From Pterobdella sp. o SKG-2022 (Eukaryota > Annelida > Clitellata > Hirudinida > Piscicolidae), in the NCBI GenBank assembly GCA_964035795.1, contig OZ038322.1, positions 23,642,359 through 23,706,358 on the forward strand: a stretch of 64,000 nucleotides of DNA, in the 5' to 3' direction. The number at the start of each line of letters is the position of its first letter. Position 1 is the stretch's first letter. Position numbers and translations under genes: made by a program. Under the pieces are notes generated by a model that saw nothing but the letters and a program-made list of their open reading frames with translations, did no database searches and was not told where the DNA came from. Below, piece after piece: positions 24,301-32,295 of the stretch.

Positions 24301-27300
24301 GATAGAAGAGGGATCAATCTTATGACCAAGTTGAAGGTTTACCGTGCTGTCGTCCTTCCTTCATTGCTGTACGCCTGCGAAACATGGATTATGTACAGTC
24401 GCTCTCTTGGAGGTCAGAGAAAGCGATAAAAGGATACACTGAAAGCTCCTTTGAAATCCTGTGGCATTAATTCTGACACCTGGGAAGAAATGGCCCAAGT
24501 CCGGCCTACTTGGCGCAGTGCTGTCTCCACAGGTGTGTCGAGCTTTGAGGCGAAGCGTGTGGAAGAGCAAAAGCAGAAACGCCAGCGTCGCAAAATAAAA
24601 GCGAGTACTGCTTCTCAGTTTGTTTCTACTTTAGCATATCCCTGCACAAAGTGTAGAAGGCTTTTCAATGCGAGAATAGGCCTGATCAGCCATCTTCGCA
24701 CCCACAAAACCCAGAAATAGAAGGAGATGGAAGTTGTGGTCGTCTTCGCCTGCGAAAGACGAACATCATCATCATTATCAGTTGTCAATATAGAAATAGT
24801 AATGAATATCAAACATAAATAACAAAAAAAATAAGTTGAGAATCACAATAATAATAATGGAAATAAAAATAATAATAAAAAGTGGCAACCTCATGGACGT
24901 CATTGATGGTTTCAACATCAACCGTGGACAAGTCCACATAACCCTTGCCCTTGCAGATGCCCTGCAACACTCCACTTGCTCCAAACACTAACTGTGAGAT
25001 GAGGACATGTTTAAATTGATATTTATTAAACTTTTGATGGCTAATTGAAGAGATGTGATATCAAATTTGTAAACATTGCTAATTGGTATAAAATGAGAAT
25101 GTGACTACAACAAAATCTTTATCTGCCGAAACCAATTCATAAATATAATCTATAAAAATATTAGATCAAATTAAAACAATAAATAATATAAAAAATTAAC
25201 AACAATAATAAAAATAATAATAACGTCTTTGAGAGCAGATGAGTCAGAGACGCAAGAAAAGGTGATGTCACACAGCTGCACCACTTCGCATGGAGTACTT
25301 CCCTTCAGAGCTCCCTCGCTGGTGAATTCATTGCACTGGTGAGATGGGTTAAGGTTGCTTTGAATATATGTATTTGTGTTTAAATTTTTTGCCTGAAACA
25401 GTGAATAAGCACGAATCAAGCTAGTCTAATTATAGCATGTTTTCTTATAGCCGAAATAGGACTTTGTGAGAATGAATTGCTGAAGTGATTTTTAGAGCTG
25501 CTGTTGATAAAATGAAAAAAAACATCTTTAAGCCAAAATAATATGTTTTGTAGAAAAGAATTATATTTAGTAAAGTGCTTAAAAACCTGAGTTTTTTCAT
25601 CAGAGTTTTTCATACATACAGTATGTTAATAATTTCAGATGCTAACCCGCATTATAATACTCTATATACACCCAAATACTAAGTAGAGTCATAACATGGT
25701 AAAGTACCCCAAAAGTGAATGAATAGAAAACAGAATTACCAAGTTAATATATACATCTATCATCAAGACAACCTTAGAAGTAGTTCTGTTCCAGACAGTG
25801 ACTTCATGGCCAGATTTGAGGAGGTTGTGTGCCAAACCCCTGCCAATCATTCCCAAGCCTAAAAAGCCGATGCGCATGGGAGTGGCAATGATGGTGCGAG
25901 GCGGGTCGAGGGAGAGTAGGTCAGGGAAGTATGACCCATCCATCTGATGGGTTTGTGGGTTATAATGACTAACACAATAGTTTGGAATTTATTGTTACAA
26001 GCGAACCATTTTGTTTAATTTTATCGTATTGTTTGTGAGTTCAAAAATTAAAAGTGGAAATGAAATTCTTGTAATATTAAGTCAAAATATTTACAACGAA
26101 ATAAAAATAAAGATGTTAACTAAGTTTTTTGTGACTAAGGTGAATAAACCAAAGAATTAAAAATTTTAATTTAATAAATTCTTCAGAGGCATCGTATGTA
26201 TTCTTAATATTTTGCAACAAAAAACATCAAATAAAAGAAATTTTAAATACATTTACTGAGAATCAAAAGCTATAACTTTCAATAAGTTTAGCCCAATCAA
26301 AAAACCTTTAAAATAGTTTTAGTAATGAAAATGATATTGTTGGAAGCTGTATTACTAATTCTATTTATAGAAAATTAAAAAAAAATTCCTGAGTTGAAGC
26401 TTTTGATAGCATAATTAATTAACTATAAATGAAAGCTACAGGTTGTAAAACAATCCATTTTGTAATCAGCCAATTAAAGATAAGTAATTATGGCTAAAAA
26501 TAAAAGCAACACTAATCCATTGTAAAGCAATAAATGTTATGATAAAAACCCTACAATCTTCTCACTTAATCTCACCTATTATAGTTCATTTAGAAATAAA
26601 TATTGAATGTTTATATTTCATTTAGAAATAAGTATTGAATGTATTGCTTCTCTTACACTATCACTGAAGTCATAAGCATCCAATGACGCTTTCTTGACAC
26701 TTGATGCCCCATCAACCTTCTCCATCAACAAACGTCTTTTCACTGGAGATGGACTCTGAAGATGAATTATAATATTAGTATATATAATAAACAAGTATGT
26801 ATTATCATCAGGTAACTAATTACTAATTAATTAGTTACCTGATGATCGATCAATCAATCAAATCCTTTTTATAGCCCGTTTTCCTTTACCAAGGGTTGGG
26901 CTTTCTGGAAGTGCTATCTCAAAGTTGGCCTTTCCATTCAGAGCAATCGAGTGGATCCGCACAAACCATGTCTAACTTTCCATGTCTTTTTGGGCCTACC
27001 AGGCTTCTTGCAAGTATCTAAATCAAACTTTCGCACCTGAGAAATCCAACCCGAACATGTAGAGCATAGCGTGGGTTGGATTTCTCAGGTGGGAAAGTTG
27101 GATTTAGATACTTGCAAGAAGCCTGGTAGGCCCAAAAAGACTTAAAATGAGCTCATATTGAATGATAAAAGAAAGCTAGACATGGTTTGTCATGATATAG
27201 AATACATCAAAAAGCTTCAACTAAATAAAAAAATCAAATATTTTTTTTTTATGACACAATTTTGAGGCTAATTATTCACAATATTAGCATAGCCTCAGCA

Positions 27301-28637
27301 ACAGAATAAATTGAATTGGATAAAAGTTTGAATAATTAAAATAAAAAAAATATTTTAAATCTTTTTGTATTAGGCGAATAATATCGTTGAATATTCCAAC
27401 AAATTAAAGCAATATTTGAACTAAATAATTGTAGTTGACAACTAGAATTTATGAAGTTTTTGGATATAAACTACACATAAAAGAGCTAAATATCAATAAC
27501 TTCATAAGAAAATAGAAAAACACAGTATACACTAAATACAATTATAAACTCATAACTGATTTTTCCATCATTCTCAAAACATATTTACCAATATCAAAAC
27601 TCCATAGGTATATTCATATTTTTTGTAATTTTCCAAGATCATATTGGTCACAAAAACAAGGATATATATTGTGCAAGAAAACGATTGGTTGGATTTAATA
27701 ACTATTTATTATGCTTTTCATTTTATTACATAAATAATATTTCACATGTTTAGGAAAATGATTTCTAACAATTCATTGATTTGAAAATGTTAATTTTATT
27801 TTTGTTAATATTTTATAATGAAAAACAGAAAATATTACAAAAAAAATTGGTTAAGTGATGATGATATTTCATGAGCATTGTGAATCTTACTTAATGCAAA
27901 ACTGAACATAATTAATGTTTTTTCTTCTATAACTTTCGTGTTGCTTTCATGATAATACAAGAATGAATGAATTTTAACATTTTTTAACTTCCCTAAAAAT
28001 CTTGTTTATATAAATATAAAAACCCTGAACACCGACAAACTTTTTTCTGTGTTGAAGCCTCAAAAACTTGAGAGTGTTGTGAAAGTTTATCAGCCTCTTC
28101 CAAAGCTTCTTGGAATCCTTTGAGCATTCGTGAAGGTGATCCATATAAACTTCTGTATTTTTTATATGGCCAAATTCCTGTTTCTTGTATCCAAGCACTA
28201 TGTTTGATAGTAGAATTAAGATAAGAGTACAAGTGTTGAAAACTTACTGATGTTATGACATGTTTTCAATGAACTTACTAGTTTTCGGAGCCAAAAAAGA
28301 AAACAAATTGTTTTGGGTTTTTGTCTGATGGCTTTTTTACATCTGGTATTTCTTCAACAATCTTTAAATTATATACAACTTATTGAATATTTGATTGAAA
28401 ATTATGAATGATAACATGATGTATTTTTTTCACCTTTCCAGGCCATGGAGGAAATCCTTTCAACTTCGCCCTGCAATAAATATAAAAATATTTCAGTTTA
28501 GTCTGGTTTTTTATAAAAAACTAATTTTAACAATTTTTGACAAAATGAATAAATTGGTTTAAAAATCAATAATTATTAAATATGCAAAACGTAGTATTTC
28601 ACCAAACAATATCTCCTAAATTAAATTGCGGTTCCAT
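18332..28637 (-). CDS. GLYR1: GLYR1/NP60/NDF homologue: PWWP plus beta-hydroxyacid dehydrogenase-like nucleosome factor
   Basis: Twelve exons were recovered on the minus strand: 28637-28603, 28470-28434, 28361-28279, 28197-28041, 26755-26657, 25943-25773, 25335-25225, 24991-24890, about 22849-22667, 22306-22127, 21908-21781 and 18406-18332. They encode about 453 residues: an N-terminal PWWP domain, a short basic linker (SPSPVKRRLL) and a dehydrogenase-like fold ending SEDDIASLYRAADL. In animals this protein reads modified nucleosomes and helps RNA polymerase II pass them; the dehydrogenase domain drives tetramer formation. The human linker is much longer. All junction phases agree except exon 8 to exon 9, where LINE-D sits in the intron. 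The exon 4 donor (A|GTTTGT at 28040) is chosen for phase and is less sure. Introns also hold LINE-C and inverted repeats. The 5' end faces PDAP1. Confidence 0.88.
19028..19321 (-). pseudogene. LINE-C C-terminal tail
   Basis: An open frame of about 97 codons reads MFRMRCGVQLADGVSTKELM, QGSLRWLGHVVRKEDDD and SGRGRPRLTWKGMMENLCRG. This is the common LINE tail with RWLGHV and GRPR.TW. It belongs to the insertion described at 18932-21500. Confidence 0.8.
19340..20475 (-). pseudogene. LINE-C reverse transcriptase, palm deleted
   Basis: Fingers motifs are MKNGKASGPTGIVKEHL, DWRISTVVPIYKKGS, GMKVVERLLEKRLRR and DQMQFGF. After a frameshift comes EKAFDRVPRKVIEWALRKK, and then at once GWKAFNSVSSMLCVKRHI and YRTCVRPIMTYGSETW. 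In related elements the QGS and YADD blocks lie between these, so about 200 residues are absent. The junction is near 19500. This removes the catalytic aspartates. Confidence 0.82.
20605..21341 (-). pseudogene. LINE-C endonuclease region (broken)
   Basis: Motifs are GSYNIGSLNGKIMELCEKL, CCIQEVRW (metal-binding Glu), GGVGILVTEDL, then VLICLEDFNGYIGKD (degenerate DFN) and GTEIDFVLMKKR. The frame shifts near 20985, and the expected SDH triplet near the end reads EFQHK, so a key catalytic residue has changed. The domain is therefore probably inactive. Confidence 0.8.
21781..22849 (-). CDS. GLYR1: GLYR1 exons 9-11: C-terminal dehydrogenase fold
   Basis: Exon 9 reads VTSHDQAIVSKGGRFLEAPL then GHMVVLASGDHSLYDDC and FQSIS. 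Exon 10 reads GEIGTSTKMKLVITLICGSS, LAECLALSTKLGL and RFLQEKGM. Exon 11 reads MIQQNVSEPSCKLQVMQKEM and RLAIHLSDSV. The usual dehydrogenase K-x-x-N-N motif is only partly kept (K present, Asn pair absent), in line with animal GLYR1 proteins thought to be catalytically inactive. Exons 9-10-11-12 join in phase. The 5' boundary of exon 9 is uncertain: the only nearby AGs give a phase that does not fit exon 8. Confidence 0.85.
22892..22901 (+). repeat. LINE-D target-site duplication, left copy
   Basis: AGTTGTCAAT lies directly before the first element codons and recurs exactly at 24780-24789, directly after the element tail. The two copies bracket LINE-D. Confidence 0.75.
22902..24720 (+). pseudogene. 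LINE-D RT polyprotein with C-terminal C2H2 finger
   Basis: RT motifs are SSGKAPGADSIPAEIY, IVHLYKRKENRQSCDNYCG, SQCGFRPGRSTADMIF, FVDLTKAFDTVCRKGLW, then after a frameshift near 23735 GVKQGCVLAPILFS and FLYADDCALN (YADD present). KVYRAVVLPSLLYACETW is followed at once by SLGGQRKR, a stop at 24427-24429 and KDTLKAPLKSCG in the same frame. Related elements have about 65 more residues between ETW and GGQ, so a small in-frame deletion is likely. The end, YPCTKCRRLFNARIGLISHL, is a C2H2 finger typical of one animal LINE group. Confidence 0.87.
22902..24779 (+). mobile_element. LINE-D: 5'-truncated non-LTR retrotransposon inside a GLYR1 intron
   Basis: A plus-strand insertion opposite to GLYR1, in the intron between exons 8 and 9. 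It starts within the pre-RT linker and has no endonuclease, so it is 5' truncated. Its GC content is far higher than the flanks, and it encodes RT, thumb and a C-terminal zinc finger. The 3' end is a CATCATCATCATTATC tail. An exact 10-base duplication flanks it (22892-22901 and 24780-24789). It looks like the youngest LINE here, with only a frameshift near 23735, one stop at 24427 and one internal deletion. Confidence 0.9.
24780..24789 (+). repeat. LINE-D target-site duplication, right copy
   Basis: AGTTGTCAAT follows the trinucleotide tail directly and matches 22892-22901 exactly. Confidence 0.75.
24890..25943 (-). CDS. GLYR1: GLYR1 exons 6-8: NAD(P)-binding half
   Basis: Exon 6 (25943-25773) contains RIGFLGLGMIGRGLAHNLL, the GxGxxG Rossmann motif, then GHEVTVWNRTTSK. 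Exon 7 (25335-25225) reads EGALKGSTPCEVVQLCDITF and CVSDSSALKD. Exon 8 (24991-24890) reads VFGASGVLQGICKGKGYVDL then STVDVETINDVHE, the substrate-binding STVD region of beta-hydroxyacid dehydrogenases. All three exons are in phase 0 with canonical acceptors and GT donors. Order and content match human GLYR1 closely. ATG 25943 is internal and directly follows an acceptor AG, so it is not the gene start. Confidence 0.9.
26585..26642. repeat. Short tandem repeat, two 26-bp copies
   Basis: Copies at 26585-26610 and 26617-26642 differ at one base, with a period of 32. They sit in GLYR1 intron 5 immediately beside the exon 5 donor (26656). Confidence 0.75.
26804..26846. repeat. Perfect hairpin, 19-bp arms and 5-base loop
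   Basis: Arms 26804-26822 and 26828-26846 are exact reverse complements around CTAAT. The outer part, ATCATCAGGTAAC, recurs at about 59088, and its complement partly at about 11932. It lies in GLYR1 intron 4, next to a LINE tail fragment. Confidence 0.88.
26847..27190. mobile_element. LINE-F: inverted pair of LINE tail fragments
   Basis: Bases 26984-27052 and 27073-27141 are reverse complements over 69 bases with two mismatches, around a 20-base centre. A second pair of 20-base arms (26961-26980 and 27171-27190, one mismatch) lies outside them; the right side carries 29 extra bases. The right half translates on the plus strand as KLDLDTCKKPGRPKKT, a stop, then NELILNDKRKLDMVC, a LINE tail. 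The left half is the same tail on the minus strand, continuing to a GATC/AATC repeat near 26850-26866. Two copies are thus fused head to head within GLYR1 intron 4. Confidence 0.8.
28041..28637 (-). CDS. GLYR1: GLYR1 exons 1-4: PWWP domain
   Basis: Exon 1 (35 bases) encodes MEPQFNLGDIV and the first two bases of Trp. Exon 2 (37 bases) completes W and adds AKLKGFPPWPGK, where PPWP is the family motif. Exon 3 gives IVEEIPDVKKPSDKNPKQ then FVFFFGSEN and the start of Tyr. Exon 4 gives YAWIQETGIWPYKKYRSLYG and MLKGFQEALEEADKL. The GDIVWAKLKGFPPWPGK start, FFFG strand and AWI motif match animal GLYR1 PWWP domains, which bind H3K36-methylated nucleosomes. Two exons of only 35 and 37 bases explain why no long open frame marks this domain. 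Splice phases (2, 0, 2, 0) agree at each junction. Confidence 0.88.
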
Positions 28638-29348
28638 TCCGAAACTTAAAAAGCTTAATCACGTGATCAAATTTTCAAAAATATTTAAAAGTGAAATTTA
28701 AGAGAAACTTTTGTTCAAAATATTTCAAAGCAATTCCATTTTTTGGTTTCTGAAGACCAATTCAAAAAATTGGCATAATTACATTTGATTTTAGCACCGA
28801 CTCATGAAATAAATAAAAAGCCCGTATAGCTCAAAGGTAGAGCATTACACTATTAAGCTAAAGTTACCGGTTTCGATCCCGCATAGACCGACAACTAGAG
28901 TATATAAAAACATAAAGAAGTTTTTCCAAACTATAATAAAACTTATTTTGAAAAATTCACGCACGTAGTTGGGTTTTTAGCAAAAGGAAATTACAAAAGA
29001 AAGTAGAGCAGAAGTGAACAAAACAAGAATATAGAACCAGTATAGAAAAAAAGAAAAAAAAGTAGAAATATGAAAAAAAAATGGTTTAACAACAACAATA
29101 GTTTTTTTGTAAAGAAATAAAGTTCTAAGTGTTGACGGAAAAATTCATATATTTTTCCTTTGAAAATTTTTTGATTAAAAAAAAAGTTTTTCAGTCAACA
29201 AATTGTTAAATTTATTTAAGAAATCATAATATTGATTTTAATTTTTTTATATATTGAATTTGTTGTTTTGGATTATTTTTAACTTAAATTTATATTTTGC
29301 AGTTTAGTTTGGAATTTCGCTATCTTTTGACCAACCGAATTTAAAAAT
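28638..29348. promoter_or_regulatory. Divergent promoter region between GLYR1 and PDAP1
   Basis: The start codons of GLYR1 (minus, 28637) and PDAP1 (plus, 29349) face away from each other, 711 bases apart, so both promoters should lie here. I see no clear TATA box distinct from the AT-rich background. TTTTGCAG ending at 29302 is a good splice acceptor 46 bases before the PDAP1 ATG, pointing to a 5' UTR intron or trans-splicing. A tRNA-like remnant lies at 28820-28891. Confidence 0.5.
28820..28891 (+). pseudogene. tRNA-like remnant (tRNA pseudogene or SINE head)
   Basis: TAGCTCAAAGGTAGAGC gives a four-pair D arm and a good A box, and GGTTTCGATCC, about 30 bases on, resembles a B box. The spacing suits a tRNA of 72 bases. 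The acceptor arm does not pair, the anticodon arm has three of five pairs and the T arm about three, so a working tRNA is unlikely. It could be the head of a tRNA-derived SINE. Confidence 0.55.
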
Positions 29349-31910
29349 ATGCCTCGAGGTTTGAGTTATAGATAATGAAAATTTATGAAAACTAATTTTT
29401 GTTTTAATTTATTAAAAAATTTCAGGAAAGAAAAAGTCGCACAAAGGTGGCCATAGACAGTTCACCAGTGCATACGACATGGCCATGGAGGCTGAAAAAA
29501 ATAGAAGGAAACAAGAATGGAAGGTAGAAATTTTCAATAAAATAAATTCATAATTCATCTAATTATTGATTTTTCTAGTCCAAAAAAGGAATAGAAAGTG
29601 ACGACGATGAAGAGGGTGATGAAGATGACCCTAAAACCAGTACCAAAAAAGTTGAAGATGATGTCGAGTTTGGTAGTGAAGAAGAAGATGATGAGTCTGG
29701 GGATGAAGATGAGGTTATTGTTATTTTGTTAAATTTTATGTAGCTATTTAATATTTATAGATTTTTTCAACAATTGTTTAAAAGTTGAGTTGGTTTTAGT
29801 GATATTTTCATATTTTTGAAAAAAGATAAATTTTTTTATTTCTATTCAATTTTTATATAAATTAATGTGGTAGTTATAAAGCACTTCTTTGTTGATCAAG
29901 CCTTTGCTACTAAGTTAATGTAACAAAAACACATTTTGGGCAATAACCAGCAGCCCATGCGGTATTGAGCCAAATTACTTTAGTTAGTCAAATCAGCTAA
30001 GCTCTAGACTGGCATCATGAAGTTTCAAAAGTATCTTTATAAAAAAATTTTTTTTACTTTTGAGTATTCTTTGTTTCATAATTTAGTTGTTTTATATTTA
30101 GAGTTTTGACAAATATATTGAACTTATTTTTAATATAATTTATTCAAGAACAGAAGTTTTTGTAATCTTTTGGTGAAATTATGAATTTTGAAAAAGCTTG
30201 ATTTTCTACTAAAGTTTATAAAAAAGTAGTGTATTTTATTGATATACATGATTAGTTTCATTAGTATGAAATATTTTGAAATTTTTGTGGAAAGACCATA
30301 AATGATGATGAAAATAGTGTGTAGATATCTTATAACAATCAATGAGTTCATTATATGATGAGGCATTATGAATATCAATACGAAAACTTTGTGAATCATT
30401 AGTTTCCAAGTTTTGAATCATAAAAACATGAAAAATTTTAATTTTTTATTTCAACAAAGTTTTTTGATATATTCTATATCATTGTCAGAGACATCAAAGA
30501 ATATAAAGTTGAGCAACAAAATTGAAATATATAAACTCTATATAAGACCAATTTTATTACATAACTGCCAAACCTGGAATTCTTCTGAAAGCAATCTAAA
30601 AAGTCTAAAGGTTTTGGAGAGAAAATTTTGGAGAAAATATGTTGGATATTCTACCCAAACCTCATCTCAAATGAAAACCTTGCAAAGTTAACTAACGATG
30701 AAGACATATGAGAGTTGATAAAGAAAAGAAGATGGAGCTACCTCAGACATATTCTACGCAGACCAAACCTACCAATGGCAATAGAGCTTCAAAATGCATT
30801 CAATGGTAAAAAACAATGAGGGTGTCCACATATAACTCTTGCCACAGTAACAAAAAATACAATGAAGGAAATGAACTTAACGAGCCTGGATGAAGCCAAG
30901 ACAAAAGCTCAAAACAGAGAAGAGTGGACTTTTTCTATATCTATTTAGTGAGAGCTTGAAGAAGAGTTTCATTTGATGGAATTTCAGTTTGTAGTAAAGA
31001 GCTTGGCAAAGTACAGATTGTGTCTGTTTTATGGCTTATATGAAAGTTAACTTTGAAAAGAGACTTGTTGGGGCTATCAAAAAGAAAGAGAGATATATAT
31101 ATATATATATATATATGTTGTGTACGAGATAAAATTTTTCTGCATATATCTGTATAAAAAACTCAAAATTGCGATATTAATTGAATTTCAATTTTTTTTC
31201 CAGCCAGACAAACATAAAGGAATATCTCATTTGATAGATATTGAGAATCCCAATCGAGTAAAACAAAAATCCAAAAAGGTTTCTGACATTGAATTGAACC
31301 AAAAACCTACCTTGTCTAGGAGAGAAAGGTTTCCATTTTATTATTTAATTGTTGGAAAATTTGATTTGAATTGATTTATTTTGTGTAAAAAAGTATAAAG
31401 ACTATCTAATTTAATATAAAATATATTTTATATGAAAAAACTAGAAAAATAAATATCAAAGTGTTAAAAAATATTATTTCGCATTTTAAAATTTTATGAA
31501 AATCTTCATTTAAGATTAAAATCATTAAGTTTTACTAAGTGAAATTTGAGTTTTTTGCCAATTAAAATGTTGTTATGTTATGTTATATTTTTCAAATTCA
31601 ACCTTTTATAATTATTCAAAATATTTTAAAACTTTGAAAGAGAAGAGTTACAAAAGCAACAGTCCAAGGAGCGTTACCAAAAGTTGCATGAAGCTGGAAA
31701 GACCGATCAAGCCCGAGCTGATCTTGCCAGATTGGCTCTAATAAGAAAACAACGTGAAGAGGCGTCTAAAAAAAGAGAAGAAGAAAAAAAATGTAAGCCC
31801 ATATTGTAAATTTCAATTGAAATTTTTAATATGAAAACTTTACAGTTCAAGAAAATGCCAAGTTGCAAGCTGAGATGAAACTTTTAGAAAAACATAAAAA
31901 TGCATCTTGA
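29349..31910 (+). CDS. PDAP1: PDAP1 homologue (28 kDa heat- and acid-stable phosphoprotein), six exons
   Basis: Exons are 29349-29358, 29426-29523, 29579-29713, 31204-31328, 31641-31792 and 31846-31910. All phases agree, giving 194 residues (about 180 in vertebrates). Exon 1 has only MPRG. Exon 2 is [17 protein letters not shown], the basic start of the family. Exon 3 is an acidic stretch rich in D and E. Exon 4 carries the conserved [16 protein letters not shown] core and LSRRER. Exon 5 reads [20 protein letters not shown] then [15 protein letters not shown], the most conserved block. The protein is cytosolic, phosphorylated and PDGF-associated in mammals; its molecular role is poorly known. 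Intron 3 (1.49 kb) contains LINE-E. SMIM15 follows after 136 bases. Identification is very secure. Confidence 0.95.
30416..31116 (+). mobile_element. LINE-E: 5'-truncated LINE tail in PDAP1 intron 3
   Basis: Plus-strand translation gives [33 protein letters not shown], then [30 protein letters not shown] and AQNREEWTF. These are the thumb and tail motifs of a LINE related to LINE-A. Stops and frame changes are frequent. The fragment ends near an AT microsatellite at about 31090-31116, a likely 3' tail. Its first 75 bases match a second copy at 59024-59100. Confidence 0.78.
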
Positions 31911-31992
31911 AAAAATTAAACAAACAATTGTTTGGTTTTTCATGTTTGAAAATAATTTTAAACTTTCATTTATTCAAAAACCATTTTGCGTC

Positions 31993-31998
31993 AATAAA
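31993..31998 (+). terminator. PDAP1: Possible PDAP1 poly(A) signal
   Basis: AATAAA lies 83 bases after the PDAP1 stop and about 50 before the next ATG. Cleavage 10-25 bases further on would fall almost at the acceptor-like site of SMIM15. Confidence 0.5.
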
Positions 31999-32007
31999 AT
32001 AGCTTGG

Positions 32008-32025
32008 CCATCTTCCATCTCGTAG
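32008..32025 (+). promoter_or_regulatory. Splice-acceptor-like site before SMIM15
   Basis: CCATCTTCCATCTCGTAG is a pyrimidine-rich tract ending in AG, 21 bases before the SMIM15 ATG. There is no room for a normal 5' exon after the PDAP1 poly(A) signal. This fits a trans-splice acceptor, or less likely a 5' UTR intron overlapping PDAP1. Confidence 0.45.
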
Positions 32026-32046
32026 GAAAACATTTTGGATTTAAAA

Positions 32047-32295
32047 ATGCTTGATTGCATCGATTGGTTTACAAATGGTTGGATTGAATACGCGAGTAAC
32101 AATCCTCGGACATTTATATCTTATTCTCTTTTTATTTTGTCACCATTTTTTCTTTTATCTAGTTATTTCAATTTCAAGCTTCACAAGTCTATAGAAGCAA
32201 AAGTGGAAAAATATGAAAAAGTAATACAAAACTCTAAAAGTAGAATGAAAAACTGCGAACTGTTGAGTAACTCACGGAAAAATATAATTCAATAA
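32047..32295 (+). CDS. SMIM15: SMIM15-like small integral membrane protein
   Basis: A single-exon frame of 82 residues starting at ATG 32047 (MLDCIDWFTNGWIEYASNNP). The order matches vertebrate SMIM15, which is about 74 residues: an N-terminal amphipathic stretch with W and Y, one hydrophobic helix (about residues 20-41, FISYSLFILSPFFLLSSYFN), then KLHKSIEA and a basic tail. The vertebrate protein has the same design with a P in the membrane segment and KxIEA after it. The in-frame TTG at 32035 is not a likely start. The role of SMIM15 is unknown. The gene follows PDAP1 after 136 bases on the same strand, with a poly(A) signal and a splice-acceptor-like site between. Confidence 0.82.
   Translation: MLDCIDWFTNGWIEYASNNPRTFISYSLFILSPFFLLSSYFNFKLHKSIEAKVEKYEKVIQNSKSRMKNCELLSNSRKNIIQ

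Noticed and set aside
25689..25943. A separate short dehydrogenase gene starting at ATG 25943
   Set aside because: The ATG follows an acceptor AG. Upstream exons in phase give a PWWP domain, so it is an internal exon of GLYR1.
32035..32046. Upstream in-frame TTG start for SMIM15
   Set aside because: Family length and the conserved start fit ATG 32047, and animals rarely use TTG.
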